Source: Streptomyces sp. NBC_00425
GTDB taxonomy: Bacteria > Actinomycetota > Actinomycetes > Streptomycetales > Streptomycetaceae
DNA length: 64,000 nt
Assembly (NCBI RefSeq): GCF_036030735.1
Contig: NZ_CP107928.1
Span: 7,564,001-7,628,000, forward strand
Direction: 5' to 3'
Under the pieces are notes generated by a model, which ran no database searches, had not been told where the DNA came from, and worked only from the letters and a program-made list of their open reading frames with translations. Positions 57,247 to 64,000 of this stretch are shown piece by piece. Numbering within the stretch: the stretch's first letter is position 1; every line of letters begins with the position of its first letter. The position numbers were made by a program, and so were the translations under genes.

Positions 57247-60200
57247 ATGGCCTCTGTGCCGCCGACCCCTTCCGCCGACAGCCGGACCCGTGTGTCCGCG
57301 CTCCGAGAGGCCCTGGCCACCCGAGTGGTGGTGGCCGACGGAGCCATGGGCACCATGCTCCAGGCCCAGGAGCCCACTCTCGAGGACTTCCAGGACCTCG
57401 AGGGCTGCAACGAGGTCCTCAACATCACCCGGCCCGACATCGTGCGCTCCGTGCACGAGGAGTACTTCGCCGTCGGCGTGGACTGCGTCGAGACCAACAC
57501 CTTCGGCGCGAACCACTCCGCCATGGCCGAGTACGACATCGCCGAGCGGGTGCACGAACTGTCCGAGGCCGGCGCCCGCATCGCCCGCGAGACCGCCGAC
57601 GCCTTCGCCGCCCGCGACGGGCGCACCCGCTGGGTCCTCGGCTCGATCGGCCCCGGCACCAAGCTGCCCACCCTCGGCCACATCGGCTACGGCACCCTGC
57701 GCGACGGCTTCCAGGCCAATGCCGAGGGCCTGCTCGCCGGCGGCGCCGACGCCCTGATCGTCGAGACCACCCAGGACCTCCTCCAGACGAAGTCGTCGAT
57801 CCTGGGCGCCAGGCGCGCGATGGAGGCGACCGGCGCCGACGTGCCGCTGCTGGTGTCCATGGCGTTCGAGACGACCGGCACGATGCTGCTCGGCTCCGAG
57901 ATCGGCGCCGCACTCACCGCGCTGGAGCCGCTCGGCATCGACCTGATCGGCCTGAACTGCTCCACCGGCCCCGCCGAGATGAGCGAGCACCTGCGCTACC
58001 TGGCCCGGCACTCCCGCACCCCGCTGCTGTGCATGCCGAACGCCGGACTGCCGATCCTCACCAAGGACGGCGCCCACTTCCCGCTGGACGCCGAAGGCCT
58101 GGCCGACGCCCAGGAGAACTTCGTCCGCGACTACGGGCTGAACCTCATCGGCGGCTGCTGCGGAACCACCCCCGAGCACCTGCGACAGGTCGTCGAACGC
58201 GTCCGCGGCCTCGAGCCCGCCGAGCGCAGCCCCCGCCCCGAGCCCGGCGCCGCCTCCCTCTACCAGAGCGTGCCCTTCCGCCAGGACACCTCCTACCTGG
58301 CGATCGGCGAACGCACCAACGCCAACGGATCCAAGAAGTTCCGCGAGGCCATGCTGGCCGGCCGCTGGGACGACTGCGTGGAGATGGCCCGCGAGCAGAT
58401 CCGCGAGGGCGCGCACCTGCTGGACCTGTGCGTGGACTACGTCGGCCGCGACGGCGTCGCCGACATGGAGGAACTCGCCGGCCGCTTCGCCACCGCCTCC
58501 ACCCTGCCGATCGTCCTGGACTCCACCGAGGTCGAGGTCATCCGGGCCGGCCTGGAGAAGCTCGGCGGCCGCGCCGTGATCAACTCGGTGAACTACGAGG
58601 ACGGCGACGGCCCCGAGTCCCGTTTCGCCAAGGTCACCAAACTGGCCCAGGAGCACGGCGCGGCACTGATCGCGCTGACGATCGACGAGGTCGGCCAGGC
58701 CCGCACCCCCGAGAAGAAGGTCGAGATCGCCGAACGGCTCATCGCCGACCTGACCGGCAACTGGGGCATCCTCGAGTCGGACATCCTCATCGACACCCTG
58801 ACCTTCACCATCTGCACCGGCCAGGAGGAGTCCCGCGGCGACGGCGTCGCCACCATCGAGGCGATCCGCGAGCTCAAGCGCCGGCACCCCGACGTGCAGA
58901 CCACCCTGGGTCTGTCGAACATCTCGTTCGGCCTCAACCCGGCCGCCCGCATCCTGCTGAACTCCGTCTTCCTCGACGAGTGCGTCAAGGCGGGCCTCGA
59001 CTCCGCGATCGTCCACGCCTCGAAGATCCTGCCCATCGCCCGCTTCAGCGAGGAGGAGGTGCAGACCGCCCTCGACCTGATCCACGACCGGCGGGCCGAG
59101 GGCTACGACCCCCTCCAGAAGCTCATGCAGCTCTTCGAGGGCGCCACCGCCAAGTCCCTCAAGGCCGGCCGGGCCGAGGAACTGGCCGCGCTGCCCCTGG
59201 AGGAGCGCCTCAAGCGCCGCATCATCGACGGCGAGCGCAACGGCCTCGAAGCCGACCTCGACGAGGCGCTGCAGAGCCGGCCCGCCCTCGACATCGTCAA
59301 CGAGACCCTCCTGGACGGCATGAAGGTCGTCGGCGAGCTGTTCGGCTCCGGCCAGATGCAGCTGCCGTTCGTGCTGCAGTCCGCCGAGGTCATGAAGGCG
59401 GCGGTGGCCCATCTCGAGCCGCACATGGAGAAGTCCGACGACGACGGCAAGGGCACCATCGTGCTCGCCACGGTCCGCGGCGACGTCCACGACATCGGCA
59501 AGAACCTCGTCGACATCATCCTGTCCAACAACGGCTACAACGTCGTCAACCTCGGCATCAAGCAGCCGGTCTCCGCGATCCTGGACGCCGCCGCCGAGCA
59601 CCGTGCCGACGTCATCGGCATGTCCGGCCTGCTGGTCAAGTCCACGGTGATCATGAAGGAGAACCTGGAGGAGCTCAACCAGCGCGGACTCGCGGCGGAC
59701 TACCCGGTCATCCTCGGCGGCGCCGCGCTGACCCGGGCCTACGTCGAGCAGGACCTGCACGAGATCTACGGGGGCGAGGTCCGCTACGCCCGCGACGCCT
59801 TCGAGGGCCTACGCCTCATGGACGCCCTGATCGGCGTCAAGCGGGGCGTGCCCGGCGCGAAGCTGCCCGAACTCCGGCAGCGCCGGGTGCGCGCGAGCGC
59901 CGCCCCCGCCGAGGTCGAGGAGCGGCCCGAGGAGGGGCACGTCCGCTCCGACGTGGCCACCGACAACCCCGTGCCGAAGGCGCCCTTCGAGGGCACCCGC
60001 GTCATCAAGGGCATCCAGCTCAAGGAGTACGCCTCCTGGCTCGACGAGGGCGCCCTCTTCAAGGGCCAGTGGGGCCTCAAGCAGGCCCGCACCGGCGACG
60101 GCCCGACCTACGAGGAACTCGTCGAGAGCGAGGGCCGGCCCCGGCTGCGCGGCCTGCTGGACAAGCTGCAGACCGAGAACCTCCTCGAGGCCGCCGTGGT

Positions 60201-60765
60201 CTACGGCTACTTCCCCTGCGTCTCCAAGGACGACGACCTGATCATCCTGGACGAACGGGGCAACGAGCGGACCCGTTTCACCTTCCCCCGTCAGCGCCGC
60301 GGCCGCCGGCTGTGCCTGGCCGACTTCTTCCGCCCGGAGGAGTCGGGCGAGACCGACGTGGTCGGCCTGCAGGTCGTCACCGTCGGCTCGCGCATCGGCG
60401 AGGAGACGGCCAAGCTCTTCGCGTCGAACTCCTACCGCGACTACCTCGAACTGCACGGGCTGTCCGTGCAGCTGGCCGAGGCCCTCGCCGAGTACTGGCA
60501 CGCGCGCGTGCGCTCGGAACTCGGCTTCGCCGGCGAGGACCCGGCCGACGTCGAGGACATGTTCGCCCTGAAGTACCGCGGCGCCCGCTTCTCCCTCGGC
60601 TACGGCGCCTGCCCCGACCTGGAGGACCGCGCCAAGATCGCCGAGCTGCTCCAGCCCGAGCGGATCGGCGTCCACCTGTCCGAGGAGTTCCAGCTCCACC
60701 CCGAGCAGTCCACGGACGCCATCGTGATCCACCACCCCGAGGCGAAGTACTTCAACGCACGGTGA
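57247..60765 (+). CDS. metH: Methionine synthase, cobalamin-dependent
   Basis: This 1172-residue modular enzyme transfers methyl from methyl-THF via cobalamin to homocysteine. Homocysteine domain: zinc ligands Cys in LNCSTGPAEM and the pair in GGCCGTTPEHL. Pterin domain: GERTNANGSKKFREAM. Cobalamin domain: VRGDVHDIGKNLVDIILSNN with DxHxxG. Reactivation domain: RFSLGYGACPDLEDR. It is of standard length. ATG 57247 has GAGGGAG before it. gylR is divergent upstream. Confidence 0.97.
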   Translation: MASVPPTPSADSRTRVSALREALATRVVVADGAMGTMLQAQEPTLEDFQDLEGCNEVLNITRPDIVRSVHEEYFAVGVDCVETNTFGANHSAMAEYDIAERVHELSEAGARIARETADAFAARDGRTRWVLGSIGPGTKLPTLGHIGYGTLRDGFQANAEGLLAGGADALIVETTQDLLQTKSSILGARRAMEATGADVPLLVSMAFETTGTMLLGSEIGAALTALEPLGIDLIGLNCSTGPAEMSEHLRYLARHSRTPLLCMPNAGLPILTKDGAHFPLDAEGLADAQENFVRDYGLNLIGGCCGTTPEHLRQVVERVRGLEPAERSPRPEPGAASLYQSVPFRQDTSYLAIGERTNANGSKKFREAMLAGRWDDCVEMAREQIREGAHLLDLCVDYVGRDGVADMEELAGRFATASTLPIVLDSTEVEVIRAGLEKLGGRAVINSVNYEDGDGPESRFAKVTKLAQEHGAALIALTIDEVGQARTPEKKVEIAERLIADLTGNWGILESDILIDTLTFTICTGQEESRGDGVATIEAIRELKRRHPDVQTTLGLSNISFGLNPAARILLNSVFLDECVKAGLDSAIVHASKILPIARFSEEEVQTALDLIHDRRAEGYDPLQKLMQLFEGATAKSLKAGRAEELAALPLEERLKRRIIDGERNGLEADLDEALQSRPALDIVNETLLDGMKVVGELFGSGQMQLPFVLQSAEVMKAAVAHLEPHMEKSDDDGKGTIVLATVRGDVHDIGKNLVDIILSNNGYNVVNLGIKQPVSAILDAAAEHRADVIGMSGLLVKSTVIMKENLEELNQRGLAADYPVILGGAALTRAYVEQDLHEIYGGEVRYARDAFEGLRLMDALIGVKRGVPGAKLPELRQRRVRASAAPAEVEERPEEGHVRSDVATDNPVPKAPFEGTRVIKGIQLKEYASWLDEGALFKGQWGLKQARTGDGPTYEELVESEGRPRLRGLLDKLQTENLLEAAVVYGYFPCVSKDDDLIILDERGNERTRFTFPRQRRGRRLCLADFFRPEESGETDVVGLQVVTVGSRIGEETAKLFASNSYRDYLELHGLSVQLAEALAEYWHARVRSELGFAGEDPADVEDMFALKYRGARFSLGYGACPDLEDRAKIAELLQPERIGVHLSEEFQLHPEQSTDAIVIHHPEAKYFNAR

Positions 60766-60799
60766 GGCGAAGCACCTCGACGCACGGTGACATGACACG

Positions 60800-60884
60800 A
60801 GCGTGCCGCCCGGCACGCTGATCCGACAAGTCGTACACTGGTCGGTCCACTGCAGGCCGGTTCCCCCAGCGGGAGCCGGCCTGC
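60800..60884 (+). terminator. Two hairpins after metH
   Basis: AGCGTGCCG-CC-CGGCACGCT (60800-60819) is a perfect 9-bp stem. GCAGGCCGGTTCCC with GGGAGCCGGCCTGC (60852-60884) is a 14-bp stem with one G-U. They separate metH from the HAD gene, whose ribosome binding site follows 10 bp later. They may be a weak terminator, or processing or leader elements. Confidence 0.5.
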
Positions 60885-60907
60885 TCGTCCCTCAAGGAGG
60901 TACGCGG

Positions 60908-61606
60908 ATGACCAGTACGGTTCCCGCGCCAGTAACCCGCACGGCCGAGGGCTCCGCCCTGCAGGCCGTGCTCCTCGACATGGACGGCACCCTGGTGGAC
61001 ACCGAGGGTTTCTGGTGGGACGTCGAGGTCGAGGTCTTCGGCGCACTCGGACACACCCTCGACGACTCCTGGCGTCACGTCGTGGTCGGCGGCCCGATGA
61101 GCCGCAGCGCCGGGTTCCTGATCGAGGCGACCGGGGCCGACGTCACCGTCGGAGAACTCACCGTCCTGCTCAACGAGGGGTTCGAGGACCGCATCACCCG
61201 CGCCCTGCCGCTGATGCCGGGTGCGGCCCGGCTGCTCGCCGAGCTGACCGAGCACGAGGTGCCCACCGCCCTCGTCTCCGCCTCCCACCGGCGCATCATC
61301 GACCGCGTGATCGCCTCGCTCGGCGTCGAGCACTTCCGTCTCAGCGTCGCCGGCGACGAGGTCGCCCACACCAAGCCGCATCCCGACCCCTACCTGTTCG
61401 CCGCCGCCGGACTCGGCGTGGACCCCACGAGATGCGCGGTCGTCGAGGACACCGCGACGGGCGTCGCCTCGGCGGAGGCCGCGGGCTGCCTCGTGGTCGC
61501 GGTGCCCTCGGTGGCGCCGATCGCCCCCGCGTCCCGACGTACCGTCGTCTCCTCGCTCGAACAGGTCGACCTGTCTTTTCTGCGTGGCCTGATGCCGCTC
61601 GACTGA
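60908..61606 (+). CDS. HAD-superfamily hydrolase (beta-phosphoglucomutase/phosphatase-like)
   Basis: This 232-residue HAD subfamily IA protein carries LLDMDGTLVDTEGFWWDVEVE (motif I, shortened: LLDMDGTLVDTE). ALVSASHRRIIDR is motif II and KPHPDPYLFAAAGLGVDP is motif III. VVEDTATGVASAEAAGC is motif IV. The nucleophile Asp is in DMDGT. ATG 60908 follows AAGGAGG. It is the gene downstream of metH in Streptomyces. Substrate unknown. Confidence 0.9.
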   Translation: MTSTVPAPVTRTAEGSALQAVLLDMDGTLVDTEGFWWDVEVEVFGALGHTLDDSWRHVVVGGPMSRSAGFLIEATGADVTVGELTVLLNEGFEDRITRALPLMPGAARLLAELTEHEVPTALVSASHRRIIDRVIASLGVEHFRLSVAGDEVAHTKPHPDPYLFAAAGLGVDPTRCAVVEDTATGVASAEAAGCLVVAVPSVAPIAPASRRTVVSSLEQVDLSFLRGLMPLD

Positions 61607-62082
61607 TCACCGCGACGACCATTCGTGATCGCCCGATGACGGAAATGCAGCGGCCTTCACCCAGCGTGCACCGCCGATAACCAGGAATTCGGCGGGTGTG
61701 CCGCACACGGAATTCGGATCTTCATCGGCCGCTGCGCGACGGCCGAATTCCACCCGCCCTCCGAACCCCGTCGAGCTGTGACGTTCCCCACCCGACCGGG
61801 GCTCGACAGATGACTCTCCGTGTGCATCCCCGCCTTGCCGGGGGCGCTCACGGGTGTCTTTGTGTCCCGATTGGTAAGCGGCTGTACGAATCCTTCCGCA
61901 GACGGCTGTTCAGCGCGTCCACAGCCGGTTTCGCTGCGTGATGGGCTTTCAACTCCGGTGGCCGCGAACCCTCCTGCCGGCGCGGACTAATCTCGTTGCG
62001 AGAACATCGCCTACCCCCGTGATCCGCTGCGCCACCCCTGCATGCCGGGTACACGGACCGACAGCTCTGGAGAAACTCGAGC
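61607..62082. other. 476-bp spacer upstream of the ABC transporter gene; no gene seen
   Basis: It contains three GAATTC elements (61685, 61710, 61743 region) with flanking GGCGGGTG/CACCCGCC inverted sequence. A moderately AT-rich stretch at about 61855-61960 probably holds the transporter promoter. No repeat or RNA family is recognised. Confidence 0.45.
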
Positions 62083-63690
62083 ATGAACCGCAAGACTTTG
62101 GTGCTGCCGGCCGTGGTCGGTCTGCTCGCGCCCGTGCTCGCCGCCTGCGGAGGGTCCGAAAGCGGCAGCGGCGGCGGCGACGCCATCGTCGTGGGCACCA
62201 CCGACCGGTTCACCGCCACCAAGGACGCCCCGGCCCCGCTCGACCCGGCGTACTCCTACGACGTCGGCACCTGGAACATCCTGCGCCAGACCGTGCAGAC
62301 CCTGATGATCCAGCCCAAGGGCGAGGGCGAGCCCGTCCCGGAGGCGGCCGAGAGCTGCGGCTTCACCGACACCGGCAACGAGCGCTATGCCTGCAAGCTG
62401 CGCAGCGGCCTGCAGTTCGCCGACGGCGACGACGTCACGGCGAAGGACGTCAAGTTCTCCATCGACCGCGCCCGCGCCATCAAGGCCGACTCCGGCGTGT
62501 TCGCCCTGCTGTCGACCATCGACACCATCGAAACGCAGGGCGACAACGAAGTCATCTTCCATCTCAAGACCGCCGACGCCACCTTCCCCTTCAAGCTGTC
62601 GACCCCGGTCGCCGGCATCGTCAACCCCGACGACTACGACAAGGGCAAGCTGCGCGACGGGTTCGCGGTCGACGGATCGGGCCCCTACATCCTCAAGGCC
62701 GACACCGACGGCGACGAGATGACCAAGGCCGTGTTCACCAGGAACCCCCACTACAAGGGGACGCTGAAGGTGAACAACGACGAGGTCGACATGGTGTCCT
62801 ACAAGGACGCCGACGCCATGGGCACCGCTCTCGAAAAGGGCGACGTCGACCTCATGACCCGCACCATGTCGCCGGAGCAGATCAAGAAGCTCTCCGAGGC
62901 GTCCGCCGGCGGAGACATCGACCTGGTCGAACTGAACGGCCTCGAGATCCGCTACCTCGCGTTCGACACCACGGACCCGGCCGTCAAGTCCAAGGCCGTC
63001 CGCCAGGCCATGGCCCAGATCATCAACCGCAACGAGCTCGTGTCCAAGGTCTACGGCTCCCAGGCCGAACCCCTCTACTCGCTCGTCCCGGCCAGCCTCA
63101 CCGGCCACTCCAACTCGTTCGTCAACACCTACGGCGAACCCAACGTCGGCAAGGCCAAGGCCATGCTCGCCGACGCGGACATCACCAAGCCGGTGAAGCT
63201 GACGCTGAACTACACGACCGACCACTACGGTCCGGCCACCAAGCAGGAGTTCGAGGTGCTGCAGAAGCAGCTCAACGACAGCGGCCTGTTCGACGTCACC
63301 CTCAAGGGCACCGCCTGGGACGCCTTCGTCCCGGCCGAGCGCAAGGGCGAGTACGCCGTCTGGGGCATGGGCTGGTTCCCCGACTTCCCCGACGCCGACA
63401 ACTTCGTCGCCCCGTTCCTCGACAAGGACAACTTCCTCAAGTCGCCCTACACCAACGGCGACATCATCGACACCCTGATCCCGGCCTCCCGTCGCGAGGC
63501 CGACCGCCAGAGCGCCACCAAGAGCCTGACGGAGATTCAGGACATCGTCGCCAAGGACGTCCCGATCCTGCCGCTGTGGCAGGGCAAGCAGTACGTCGCC
63601 GCCAACAACGACGTCACGGGCACGGCGTACGCGCTCAACTCCTCCGCGACTCTGCAGCTGTGGGAGCTCGGCCGCGGCGCGAGCGGCTGA
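62083..63690 (+). CDS. ABC transporter lipoprotein, oligopeptide-type substrate-binding protein
   Basis: This 535-residue SBP_bac_5 (family 5) protein has a type II signal with lipobox LAAC at about residue 19-22 (LLAPVLAACGGSESGSGGG). The mature protein has the fold signature RQAMAQIINRNELVSKVYGS. It is lipid-anchored outside the membrane and hands oligopeptides or similar ligands to a permease that should lie downstream. ATG 62083 after GGAGAAAC. A second homologous lipoprotein begins 95 bp later. Confidence 0.9.
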   Translation: MNRKTLVLPAVVGLLAPVLAACGGSESGSGGGDAIVVGTTDRFTATKDAPAPLDPAYSYDVGTWNILRQTVQTLMIQPKGEGEPVPEAAESCGFTDTGNERYACKLRSGLQFADGDDVTAKDVKFSIDRARAIKADSGVFALLSTIDTIETQGDNEVIFHLKTADATFPFKLSTPVAGIVNPDDYDKGKLRDGFAVDGSGPYILKADTDGDEMTKAVFTRNPHYKGTLKVNNDEVDMVSYKDADAMGTALEKGDVDLMTRTMSPEQIKKLSEASAGGDIDLVELNGLEIRYLAFDTTDPAVKSKAVRQAMAQIINRNELVSKVYGSQAEPLYSLVPASLTGHSNSFVNTYGEPNVGKAKAMLADADITKPVKLTLNYTTDHYGPATKQEFEVLQKQLNDSGLFDVTLKGTAWDAFVPAERKGEYAVWGMGWFPDFPDADNFVAPFLDKDNFLKSPYTNGDIIDTLIPASRREADRQSATKSLTEIQDIVAKDVPILPLWQGKQYVAANNDVTGTAYALNSSATLQLWELGRGASG

Positions 63691-63703
63691 CGAAGCCCTC
63701 CGC

Positions 63704-63731
63704 TTTCTGCTTACTGCTCCCTGCTTCCTGC
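63704..63731. repeat. 7-bp tandem repeat, four units
   Basis: TTTCTGC, TTACTGC, TCCCTGC and TTCCTGC (consensus TTYCTGC) run head to tail in the spacer between the two lipoprotein genes. Confidence 0.6.
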
Positions 63732-63785
63732 CCGGGGCCCGGACCGCGGCCTCGGTGTGACGAGAACACGACGACAAGGCAACAA

Positions 63786-64000
63786 GTGAACCTGCGCAAC
63801 CAGTGGCCGGTCCTGCCGATCATGGCGGGGCTGGCCTCCGGCCTGTTGACCGGCTGCGGCACCCAGGGCGGGGGAGCGGGCGGCGACGGCTCCGCGGTGG
63901 TCCTCGGCATGTCCGACGAGGTCCTGGCCACGGACCCCGCATCCGGCTACGACCCCGGCTCCTGGCTGCTGTTCAACAACGTCTTCCAGTCACTGCTCAG
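63786..64000 (+). CDS. Second ABC transporter lipoprotein, N-terminal part only
   Basis: The frame starts at GTG 63786 and runs to the window edge, 71 codons. It opens with a lipoprotein signal peptide (VLPIMAGLASGLLTGCGTQG; lipobox LLTGC). It continues GMSDEVLATDPASGYDPGSW, which resembles the mature start of the previous lipoprotein (DPAYSYDVGTWN). It is a paralogue of the previous gene; a paralogous or alternative-ligand binding protein seems likely. Truncated by the window. Confidence 0.85.
   Translation, partial: MNLRNQWPVLPIMAGLASGLLTGCGTQGGGAGGDGSAVVLGMSDEVLATDPASGYDPGSWLLFNNVFQSLL

Noticed and set aside
56557..59760. A 1067-codon minus-strand frame opposite metH
   Set aside because: Shadow frame; it merges the gylR region with antisense metH and has low-complexity Gly/Val/Asp/His content.
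62011..63777. A 588-codon minus-strand frame opposite the lipoprotein gene
   Set aside because: Antisense shadow; no start signal or motif, while the plus-strand lipoprotein is well supported.

Overview
The window is high-GC actinobacterial DNA, almost certainly a Streptomyces chromosome. Evidence: extreme GC bias at third codon positions, frequent GTG starts, a chaplin pair (chpH, chpC), a mycothiol ligase (mshC), the gylR-glpFKD glycerol locus beside metH, and a Pls/PosA-type polyamino-acid synthetase. From about 35 kb to 61 kb the gene order resembles, from memory, the S. coelicolor core segment SCO1657-SCO1676 (metH, gylR, glpF, glpK, glpD, parJ, mshC, SCO1664 family, chpC, chpH). No insertion sequence, prophage, rRNA or CRISPR array was seen.

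0-20 kb is an accessory, regulator-rich lipid and small-molecule region. It holds a truncated EamA exporter with an ArsR regulator; a TetR/acyl-CoA dehydrogenase divergon with a palindromic operator; a TetR/MaoC hydratase pair sharing a second operator type; soxR; an RNA ligase of the DRB0094 type; a secreted penicillin-acylase-like Ntn hydrolase; and an alpha/beta hydrolase. At 12.0-17.6 kb there is a coherent unit: SDR, acyl-CoA ligase and TetR on the plus strand converge on an ACAD11-like dehydrogenase and an APH-like kinase on the minus strand. Both operon heads carry the same CATACCGACYGGTYRG operator. This looks like a split version of animal ACAD10/ACAD11 and of the Pseudomonas levulinate (lva) route for 4-hydroxyacids.

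17.7-30.6 kb holds a His-rich metal-binding protein, a quinone oxidoreductase, NUDIX and DUF202 genes, a transporter, a molybdopterin oxidoreductase with its cytochrome b partner, a gluconate/idonate operon with a divergent GntR repressor, and a YchJ protein. The spacers of the 5-29 kb stretch repeatedly contain short tandem-repeat arrays (periods of 15, 18, 18-19, 21 and about 24 bp).

29.1-34.4 kb is a two-gene operon of a 1288-residue Pls-like synthetase (adenylation, carrier, membrane and tandem C-terminal domains) and an overlapping M1 metallopeptidase. The specificity residues read DAESIGTVVK, which points to lysine or a similar diamino acid. A tRNA-Leu(GAG) lies upstream.

35-57 kb is conserved actinobacterial core: M20 peptidase, chaplins, DUF5703, a RecD-like protein with degenerate ATPase motifs, an aldo/keto reductase, an F420-type oxidoreductase, a ferritin-like protein, CorA, a phosphomutase, DUF3090, an SCO1664-family protein, mshC, a PAC2/ParJ-like protein, a GntR regulator with a perfect palindrome, glpD-glpK-glpF and gylR. 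The window ends with metH, a HAD phosphatase and two tandem oligopeptide-type lipoproteins, the second cut by the window edge.
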